NCBI GenBank assembly: GCA_036406675.1
Contig: DASXAO010000129.1
Span: 1 to 17,438 of the forward strand
Reading direction: 5' to 3'
Origin: SCGC-AG-212-J23 sp036406675
Lineage (GTDB): Bacteria > Pseudomonadota > Gammaproteobacteria > Burkholderiales > SG8-39
Length of the DNA: 17,438 nt
The notes beneath the pieces are model-generated. The model was not told where the DNA came from. It did no database searches and was given only the letters and a program-made list of their open reading frames with translations. Below are positions 12,432-17,438 of this stretch, in pieces. Made by a program: the position numbers and the translations under genes. Each line of letters opens with the position of its first letter. The first letter of the stretch is position 1.

Positions 12432-12869
12432 GTGCACCTGCACCGCGACATCCTGGCCGGGACGCTCTTCGTCGTCATCGGGGCGGCTGCGCTGCTCGGC
12501 GCGCGCGGCTACCCGGTCGGCACCGCGATGCAGATGGGGCCGGGCTACTTTCCCGTCGCGCTCGGCTGGATTCTCATCCTCCTCGGCGCGCTGGTGGGCC
12601 TGAGGGCGGCGCGCGCGCGGGACTGGCGGCCGCTCGCCTGGGACTGGAGGCCGCTCGCCTGGATCAGCGTTTCCATCCTCGCGTTCGGCTTCCTGATGCC
12701 GCGGTTCGGGCTGGTCCCGGCGCTCCTCGCCATGTTTCCGCTCGCGGCGGCGGGCGGCCGCCAGTCCCGCTGGCACGAAGTCGTCGTTCTCACCCTGGCG
12801 ATGAGCGCCTTCGCCGCCGCGGTATTCGTGTACGGACTCAAGCTTCCGTACCGGCTGTTCATCTTCTGA
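12432..12869 (+). CDS. tctB: TctB small membrane subunit of a tripartite tricarboxylate transporter
   Basis: The 145-residue product has the TctB layout: a short N-terminal DILAGTLFVVIGAAALLGARGYPVGTA with the first helix, MGPGYFP (35-41), a second helix, then two or three C-terminal helices with FGLVPALLAM and a closing FVYGLKLPYRLFIF. With TctA it forms the membrane part that takes up carboxylates delivered by a TctC-type binding protein. The GTG at 12432 fits the family start, but no ribosome binding site is visible and a terminator-like hairpin ends 13 bases before it. Residues 64-70 and 71-77 are a repeated DWRPLAW, from a 21-bp DNA duplication. The stop overlaps the tctA ATG by one base. 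Confidence 0.9.
   Translation: MHLHRDILAGTLFVVIGAAALLGARGYPVGTAMQMGPGYFPVALGWILILLGALVGLRAARARDWRPLAWDWRPLAWISVSILAFGFLMPRFGLVPALLAMFPLAAAGGRQSRWHEVVVLTLAMSAFAAAVFVYGLKLPYRLFIF
12621..12662 (+). repeat. 21-bp tandem duplication inside tctB
   Basis: Units 12621-12641 and 12642-12662 are identical except for one base (C versus A at the seventh position of the unit). The length is a multiple of three, so it adds seven residues (DWRPLAW twice) without breaking the frame. It lies in the loop before the third membrane segment. This looks like recent slippage or local duplication. Confidence 0.9.
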
Positions 12870-14359
12870 TGGGCGTCACCGAGAGCCTGGCGCTCGGCTT
12901 CCAGGTCGCGCTCTCGGCGCAGAACCTCGCCTACTGCTTCGCCGGCGTCGCGCTGGGCACGCTGATCGGCGTGCTGCCCGGCATCGGCCCGCTCTCGACC
13001 ATCGGCCTGCTCTTCCCGATCACGTTCTATTTGCCGAGCATCCCGGCGCTCATCATGCTCGCCGGCATCTACTACGGCGCCCAGTACGGCGGCGCGATCA
13101 CCTCGATCCTGCTCAACCTGCCGGGGGAGACGAGCTCCGCGGTCACCTGCCTCGACGGCTATCCGATGGCGCGCGGGGGCCGCGCCGGCGCCGCGCTCGC
13201 GATCTCGGCGCTGGCTTCCTTCCTCGCGGGCTGCATCGGCACGCTCCTCATCGCGCTCGCCGGCCCGCCGCTCGGCGAATGGGCGCTCGCCTTCGGCTCG
13301 GCCGAGTACTTCTCGCTCATGCTGATGGGCCTGGTCGGCTCGGCGGTGCTCACCCAGGGCGACGCCGTGAAAGGCCTGGCGATGGTGGTCGTGGGCCTGC
13401 TCATCGGCCTCATCGGCACCGACGTCAACTCGGGGCTCGCGCGCTACGCCTTCGACGTGCCGGAGCTCGTCGACGGCGTCGGCTTCACGGTGATCGCGGT
13501 GGGACTCTTCGCCGTGGCGGAGATCGCGACCAACCTCGAGCGGCGCGAGCCGCAGACCGCGTACACCGGCGCGCTCACGAGCATCATGCCGAACGCCGCC
13601 GAGCTGGCGCGCTCGTTCTGGCCGGCCATGCGCGGCACCGGCGTGGGCGCGTTCTTCGGCCTGCTGCCCGGCACCGGCCCCGCGCTCTCGTCGTTCGCCG
13701 CCTACATGCTCGAGAAGAAGATCGCGCGCGAGCCCGCGCGCTTCGGCAAGGGCGCGATCGAGGGCGTCGCGGCGCCCGAAGCGGCGAACAACGCCGCTGC
13801 GCAGGCTTCCTTCATCCCGACCCTGACGCTCGGCATCCCCGGCACCGCGGTCATGACGCTGATGCTCGGCGCGATGGTCATGCAGGGCGTCACCCCCGGA
13901 CCCCAGGTCGTCACGGCCAACCCCGAGCTCTTCTGGGGCATCGTCGCCAGCATGTGGATCGGCAACCTCATGCTCCTGGTGCTGAACCTGCCGCTCGTCG
14001 GCGTCTGGGTGCGGCTCCTGCGGATTCCCTACCGCTGGCTTTTCCCGTGCGTCGTCATGTTCTGCTGCGTCGGCAACTACTCGGTGAACAACAACCCGGT
14101 CGACGTCTACCTTTGCGCCGCGCTCGGCGTCTTCGGCTATGTCCTCGCGAAGCTCGAGTGCGAGCCCGCCCCGCTCCTTCTCGGCTACGTCCTCGGCCCG
14201 CTCATGGAAGAGCACCTGCGCCGCGCCATGCTCCTCTCCCGCGGCGACCCCACCGTCTTCTTCACCCGCCCCATCAGCCTCGTCTTCATGGTTGCGACGC
14301 TTCTCGTTCTCCTGGTCACGCTGAAGGGTTTGGACCTGAGGATCGCTCGGCGCGAATGA
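12869..14359 (+). CDS. tctA: TctA large membrane subunit of a tripartite tricarboxylate transporter
   Basis: The 496-residue product is full length for TctA and hydrophobic throughout (about 12 helices). Family signatures are GVLPGIGPLSTIGLL (34-48), IYYGAQYGGAITSILLNLPGE (67-87) and the second-half counterpart FFGLLPGTGPALSSFAAY, together with PEAANNAAAQASFIPTLTLGIPGTAVMTLMLGAM, typical of the substrate path. It uses the ion gradient to import citrate-like or aromatic carboxylates; the substrate is set by the TctC protein, which is not in this window. Start and stop overlap the neighbours (TGATG with tctB, ATGA with the acetyltransferase gene), so the genes are translationally coupled. Confidence 0.96.
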   Translation: MGVTESLALGFQVALSAQNLAYCFAGVALGTLIGVLPGIGPLSTIGLLFPITFYLPSIPALIMLAGIYYGAQYGGAITSILLNLPGETSSAVTCLDGYPMARGGRAGAALAISALASFLAGCIGTLLIALAGPPLGEWALAFGSAEYFSLMLMGLVGSAVLTQGDAVKGLAMVVVGLLIGLIGTDVNSGLARYAFDVPELVDGVGFTVIAVGLFAVAEIATNLERREPQTAYTGALTSIMPNAAELARSFWPAMRGTGVGAFFGLLPGTGPALSSFAAYMLEKKIAREPARFGKGAIEGVAAPEAANNAAAQASFIPTLTLGIPGTAVMTLMLGAMVMQGVTPGPQVVTANPELFWGIVASMWIGNLMLLVLNLPLVGVWVRLLRIPYRWLFPCVVMFCCVGNYSVNNNPVDVYLCAALGVFGYVLAKLECEPAPLLLGYVLGPLMEEHLRRAMLLSRGDPTVFFTRPISLVFMVATLLVLLVTLKGLDLRIARRE

Positions 14360-14877
14360 GCTCAACCTCCTGGAGGGTTCGAAGACTGGAGCCGCACGAG
14401 ATCGCCTTGCATCGGGAGGTTCGCCTGCGTGCGCTTCGCGATGCGCCGGACGCGTTCGGCGAAGCCGCGGCCGAAGTCGAGGCGCGACCGTCGTCCTACT
14501 GGGAAGAACTCACGCGATCCGTCACGCAACCCGGCCGGCACGTGATGTTTCTCGCCGGCGACGGCGACGCGATCCGCGGCTCGATCTACGGATTGCGCGA
14601 TGCCGAGAACGGCGGCGCAGGGCGTGTCGGGGGGAGCTGGGTCGAGCCCTCGTACCGCCGGCGCGGAATCGGGGACGCGCTATTGCAGGCGGTGATCTCC
14701 TGGGCACGGGAGGAGCGCTTCGATCGCATGCGGCTCTGGGCCCCGGCGGCGAGCGCCGCCGCGCTCGCGTTCTACCGCCAGGCCGGCTTCAGCGAAACCG
14801 GGCAGCGGCGACCCTTGCCGACCAACGCTGCATTGGAGATCCTGGAGCTGCAGTGCAGGCTGCCAACTCAGGGCTGA
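14356..14877 (+). CDS. GNAT family N-acetyltransferase
   Basis: The 173-residue product has the GNAT order: an N-terminal VRRLEPHEIALHREVRLRALRDAPDAFG segment typical of small-molecule and peptide acetyltransferases, a central strand, motif A with the acetyl-CoA pyrophosphate loop SYRRRGIGDALL (99-110, Arg-Arg-Arg-Gly-Ile-Gly at 101-106), and motif B AAALAFYRQAGFSETG. The substrate is unknown. Its ATG overlaps the tctA stop by four bases (ATGA), so it is part of the tctBA message. The 3' end overlaps the next gene by 25 bases. Confidence 0.9.
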   Translation: MSSTSWRVRRLEPHEIALHREVRLRALRDAPDAFGEAAAEVEARPSSYWEELTRSVTQPGRHVMFLAGDGDAIRGSIYGLRDAENGGAGRVGGSWVEPSYRRRGIGDALLQAVISWAREERFDRMRLWAPAASAAALAFYRQAGFSETGQRRPLPTNAALEILELQCRLPTQG

Positions 14878-15311
14878 TCCGTCCGCCGTTCGTGTACCTG
14901 GCCGCGATCGTCCTCGGCCTGCTGCTTCACCTGTTCTGGCCGCTGGCCGTGCTGCCAGCTTCCATCAGCTCGCCGGTCGGCGTCGTGCTCGTCGTTGCGG
15001 CCGGCGCGCTCTTCATTTCGGCCGTGCGCAGCCTCCGAAACGCGGGGACTCCCGTCCCCGGCAACCTTCCGACGACCGCCATCGTTCGCGCGGGGCCGTA
15101 CCGCTTCAGCCGCAATCCGATCTATCTCGCTTTCACGCTCCTCCAGCTCGGAATCGCAGCCTGGGTCAACAGTGCGGGCGTCCTGCTCACGCTCTTCCCG
15201 GCGCTGGCCCTCATGGCGCTCGTGGTGGTCCCGCGAGAGGAGCGTTACCTCGAAGCCCGGTTTCCTACGGAGTACCTGCTGTACAAGCGCGCAGTCCGTC
15301 GATGGCTCTGA
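14853..15311 (+). CDS. isoprenylcysteine carboxyl methyltransferase-like membrane protein
   Basis: The 152-residue product has about four hydrophobic segments and the C-terminal signature of the ICMT/PEMT-like methyltransferases: PTTAIVRAGPYRFSRNPIYLA (73-93), a membrane helix, then PREERYLEARFPTEYLLYKRAVRRWL, matching the family's EE-x2-L-x3-F-x2-Y-x3-Y pattern used for S-adenosylmethionine binding. Bacterial members are usually of unknown substrate. The GTG at 14853 is chosen because GGAG stands five bases before it and the family begins with an R-P-P-x-V-Y-L segment soon after; an in-frame GTG at 14892 would remove part of that. It overlaps the acetyltransferase gene by 25 bases and closes the tct operon. 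Confidence 0.88.
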   Translation: MQAANSGLIRPPFVYLAAIVLGLLLHLFWPLAVLPASISSPVGVVLVVAAGALFISAVRSLRNAGTPVPGNLPTTAIVRAGPYRFSRNPIYLAFTLLQLGIAAWVNSAGVLLTLFPALALMALVVVPREERYLEARFPTEYLLYKRAVRRWL

Positions 15312-15343
15312 AAGGTTAGAATCGCTTCCGGGGAGGAGGATCC

Positions 15344-16312
15344 ATGACGAGCTGGACGCCGAAGAGCGCCCTGGCGCACGCCGTTGTCGGCGCCGGGTTC
15401 TGGTACGACCCGGCGCAGGACATTATCTATTCCAGAGTCAACGCATGGCAGCGCGCCGTGGGATACACCTGGGCCTACGACGAGGCGGCCGCTCCGCTTC
15501 ACATGATCATCGACTGCGAGCCTTTCTACTTCGAATGGTCGGGAAAGCTCTGGATGATCGAATTGTGGAAGGGGCAGTACGGCCTTGAGACGGGCGCGGA
15601 GATCGGCGTGTACCGCGACGACTTTGGTGCCGGACTGTCCTCCTCCCGTCGGTCGCGCTTTTACGGCTGCTGGAGCGGGGAAAACCTGCTGTCGATGAGG
15701 TTTACGCTCTATCGGCACGGCAGGCCGCTGTTCCGGCGCGGCCTGGAGTCCCACTGGTGGCTGACCGGCTTCAAATGGGGCCTCTTCACCCCCAGTACGC
15801 GCGACCTCGTCATGGACGCCGAGATCTACTTCTGGTCGACCGAAATGCGCGATGCGTTCAAGCAGGCAGCCACGAAGAAGGGGTACCTCACGACGGATCG
15901 GGGCACGTTCGGCATTCACTTCAGGTTCGACTACCCACGCGAACAACCGCAGCCCGGATCGAGATCGTCGTGGGAAGGCCAGGCGCAGGCGGACAACCAG
16001 CGGCTGGTGAACGCGTTCAACAACCTCAAGCAGGAAGTGGGAGCGACCAGCAACGATCCGAATGCGTTCCACCTCGATCGGGATACGCTGGCGCAGAAGG
16101 CCGCTCAGATGGCTTCAGCCGCAGCGCACAAGGTCCAGCACGGCCTGGCGTCGGCGCCGCTCAAGAAAATCGGACTGCCGGGCCCCATGCAGGTCCCGAG
16201 CGCAGTGGTACCTGCGACGAAGCGACAGCTCGGAGTCACGGACGAAGCGATTGGAACCTACCGCGAGCTGGCGGGGTTCTTCGACCGGAAGGTGTGGCGC
16301 GTCAGCCGGTGA
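15344..16312 (+). CDS. DUF4474 domain protein
   Basis: The 322-residue product carries a DUF4474-type domain over about residues 18-200: FWYDPAQDIIYSR, GYTWAYDEAAAPLHMIIDCEP (40-60), ELWKGQYGLETGAEIGVY (73-90), a SMRFTLYRHGRPLFRR strand pair, HWWLTGFKWG (137-146) and MRDAFKQAATKKGY. No activity is known for this domain. Conserved acidic, Trp and Lys residues cluster around IDCEP and LWKGQYG, which might form a site. Residues 200-322 are a polar, Gln/Ala-rich extension with no recognisable domain. No signal peptide is present. GGGGAGGAGG lies right before the ATG, the strongest ribosome binding site in the window. Base composition is visibly less GC-rich than the tct operon. Confidence 0.82.
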   Translation: MTSWTPKSALAHAVVGAGFWYDPAQDIIYSRVNAWQRAVGYTWAYDEAAAPLHMIIDCEPFYFEWSGKLWMIELWKGQYGLETGAEIGVYRDDFGAGLSSSRRSRFYGCWSGENLLSMRFTLYRHGRPLFRRGLESHWWLTGFKWGLFTPSTRDLVMDAEIYFWSTEMRDAFKQAATKKGYLTTDRGTFGIHFRFDYPREQPQPGSRSSWEGQAQADNQRLVNAFNNLKQEVGATSNDPNAFHLDRDTLAQKAAQMASAAAHKVQHGLASAPLKKIGLPGPMQVPSAVVPATKRQLGVTDEAIGTYRELAGFFDRKVWRVSR

Positions 16313-16384
16313 CGGGCTAAAAAGCAGATTCCGTGTCGTAAGTCGTTTGTCCCCGGGAAATTCCCCGGTACCTTGTCGGGCGAG

Positions 16385-16621
16385 ATGCCCACGAGCACGA
16401 CCACAGAGCGCGTCAAGGTTGTCTTCAAGGAATCGATCGATCTGCTGACCGTGGACATGTTCGCGACGGTCCTTGAATTTTTCGGGTCGCTCTACCGCAC
16501 GCCGACGCCACGAGCCATGGTCGTCACGCCGTCCGACTCGCGGACTGCCCAAAAGTTGAAGGTCCAACTCCAGGCGTGGCAGAAGGAAGGTGCTCTGGAG
16601 GCTTGGAGTCACGCAACCTAA
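16385..16621 (+). CDS. small hypothetical protein
   Basis: The 78-residue product has no recognised family. It begins with a Thr-rich start, then VKVVFKESIDLLTVDMFATVLEFFGSLYRTPTP, and after a short VVTPSD segment a basic helix, RTAQKLKVQLQAWQKEGALEAW. The ATG at 16385 is preferred over the TTG at 16373; GGGCGAG lies just before it. It is 72 bases after the DUF4474 gene in the same direction and has similarly reduced GC, so it may belong to the same acquired segment. It could be non-coding; the regular alternation of hydrophobic and polar residues argues mildly for a real protein. Confidence 0.5.
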   Translation: MPTSTTTERVKVVFKESIDLLTVDMFATVLEFFGSLYRTPTPRAMVVTPSDSRTAQKLKVQLQAWQKEGALEAWSHAT

Positions 16622-16669
16622 CGGCAGCCGCTACGCATGGCGGCGGCGAGAGGCGAGCGTTTAGACGTC

Positions 16670-17083
16670 ATGAAAACCTTCACGCGCTTGGGCACCGTCC
16701 TAGTTGGTGGGCTTCTGGCCGTCGCCGCCCATGCAACAGACCACGTGACTTGCTTCGATGACCATCGTGCCGACGGTTCCATCGGCGTGTGGACATACGA
16801 CGACTACACCGATTGGAAGGTCGCCCGTGAAGCTCCGCGTGGCACCTTTGTTTTCTCCTTTTCGCCTGGTAAAGACGAATACGATGTACGGGATCTGCAC
16901 GACTGTTTTTTCATGCCGGATCCGAAGAGGGGAGAGACCATCCAGTGCGGCCTCGGTTCCGTGCATCTCTCCCATGCGGACGCGCCGCGCGCCATTTCGG
17001 GCGACTATCGATTTGCTCTTCTCAACGGGGACATCCGGAGCTTGAAATTTGACGCGAGCTATTGCCCGCCGTCCCAGCCGTAA
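16670..17083 (+). CDS. exported hypothetical protein
   Basis: The 137-residue product begins with a typical Sec signal peptide: MKTFTRLG, a hydrophobic VLVGGLLAVAA core, and AHA before a likely cut at residue 22. The mature part has four Cys (in HVTCFDD, DLHDCFF, TIQCGLG and ASYCPP), which could form two disulfides in the periplasm. The rest appears beta-rich, with RGTFVFSFSPG and YRFALLNGDIRSLKFD. I recognise no family. The ATG at 16670 is chosen from the signal peptide; an ATG at 16637 in frame would put a charged stretch before it. Local GC is lower than in the rest of the window. It converges on the propeller gene. Confidence 0.7.
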   Translation: MKTFTRLGTVLVGGLLAVAAHATDHVTCFDDHRADGSIGVWTYDDYTDWKVAREAPRGTFVFSFSPGKDEYDVRDLHDCFFMPDPKRGETIQCGLGSVHLSHADAPRAISGDYRFALLNGDIRSLKFDASYCPPSQP

Positions 17084-17093
17084 TACTTGCCTC

Positions 17094-17115
17094 GGCGGTG
17101 GCTCGCCCAACCGCC
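17094..17115. terminator. weak hairpin between convergent genes
   Basis: GGCGGT (17094-17099) pairs with ACCGCC (17110-17115) around a ten-base loop in the 39-base gap between two converging genes. There is no T run, so a role as bidirectional terminator is only suggested by position. Confidence 0.3.
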
Positions 17116-17122
17116 AACTCCG

Positions 17123-17438
17123 CTACCTGTATCGATAGACCACGATCTTGTCGGCGCCCGATTCCGGGGTCCACACCTCGCCCTTGCGGCCGTGGATCTG
17201 GCGCACGTTGGCGACCATGCTCGACGACTTGAACATCTCGAATTTCTGCGTCTCGGGGTCGAAGCGCATCATCACCTGCTGGCTCCACTCCGAAACCCAG
17301 GGCCGGTCCTCCTCGTCGACGTAGACCGCGTAGACCTGCGGCCGCTCGCCGGGCGATTTCCACTCCTGCCACTGGCCCGCCTTGGGCTCGAAGCGGGCGA
17401 GTCTGCCGGCGTTCCACTCGCTGACCCACAGCACGCCG
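17123..17438 (-). CDS. virginiamycin-B-lyase-like (streptogramin lyase) beta-propeller, C-terminal part
   Basis: The frame runs off the right end of the window, so only the last 104 residues are seen. They contain propeller-blade repeats of the Vgb/SMP-30-like type: LWVSEWNAGRLARFEP, QVYAVYVDEEDRPWVSEW, MMRFDPETQKFEMF, then VRQIHGRKGEVWTPESGADKIVVYR, matching the usual NVRQ-x-x-GR-x-GE-x-W-x-x-ES family ending. True streptogramin lyases open the lactone of type B streptogramins, but most chromosomal proteins of this shape are of unknown role, often periplasmic. The catalytic part and any signal peptide lie outside the window. The GTG at 17434 is not taken as the start because the frame continues upstream. 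Confidence 0.85.
   Translation of the reverse strand, partial: GVLWVSEWNAGRLARFEPKAGQWQEWKSPGERPQVYAVYVDEEDRPWVSEWSQQVMMRFDPETQKFEMFKSSSMVANVRQIHGRKGEVWTPESGADKIVVYRYR

Noticed and set aside
12545..14365. 606-codon open frame on the minus strand opposite tctB/tctA
   Set aside because: It lies opposite two well-supported genes; its translation is a low-complexity His/Arg/Asp/Glu mix without domains, as expected for an antisense frame in GC-rich DNA.

Overview
This window looks like chromosomal DNA from a high-GC betaproteobacterium, probably of the Burkholderiales type. The grounds are the GC- and CG-rich codon use, a TctB-TctA tricarboxylate transporter pair, a YqjD/ElaB-like small membrane protein, DUF1993 and pirin neighbours, and intergenic elements that resemble betaproteobacterial REP sequences. 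No rRNA, tRNA, CRISPR array, insertion sequence or phage gene was seen. The taxonomic call is inference.

Layout. 1-3.8 kb (+): a 5'-truncated pirin, its terminator hairpin, the first copy (A) of an unrecognised small-protein family, an exported YqgE/AlgH-like protein, a DUF1993 protein, a perfect 26-bp inverted repeat of REP type, a DUF883-like membrane protein and a gamma-resorcylate decarboxylase-type amidohydrolase. 3.8-8.5 kb: a minus-strand lipoprotein diverges from a CmcJ-family putative oxygenase. A minus-strand run follows: two small membrane proteins (start/stop overlap), a Tat-exported FAD oxidoreductase whose start codon lies in a palindrome, a small protein with an AT-hook-like motif, and a 105-residue helical protein overlapping an MFS transporter. 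9.7-12.3 kb: a protein with two cyclic-nucleotide-binding domains (-) diverges from a tandem array of four more members (B, C, D, E) of the same small-protein family as copy A. 12.4-15.3 kb (+): tctB, tctA, a GNAT acetyltransferase and an isoprenylcysteine-methyltransferase-like membrane protein are joined by short overlaps, as in one operon. 15.3-17.1 kb (+): a DUF4474 protein and two small orphan genes with visibly lower GC. The window ends in the C-terminal part of a virginiamycin-B-lyase-like propeller on the minus strand.

The best candidate for something undescribed is the five-member family (865-1200, 10621-10965, 11040-11363, 11496-11780, 11959-12297). Each member is about 94-114 residues, with an N-terminal (L/I/V)F-x-R-x-P-x-L-x-x-F-x-(V/I) block, a central strand-like segment ending near a Pro, a helix, and a C-terminal motif close to GRTFARTLH that ends exactly at the stop codon. 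Four members lie in tandem with 74, 132 and 178 base leaders. I recognise no named family. The function is unknown, and a link to the neighbouring cyclic-nucleotide-binding protein is only inferred from position.
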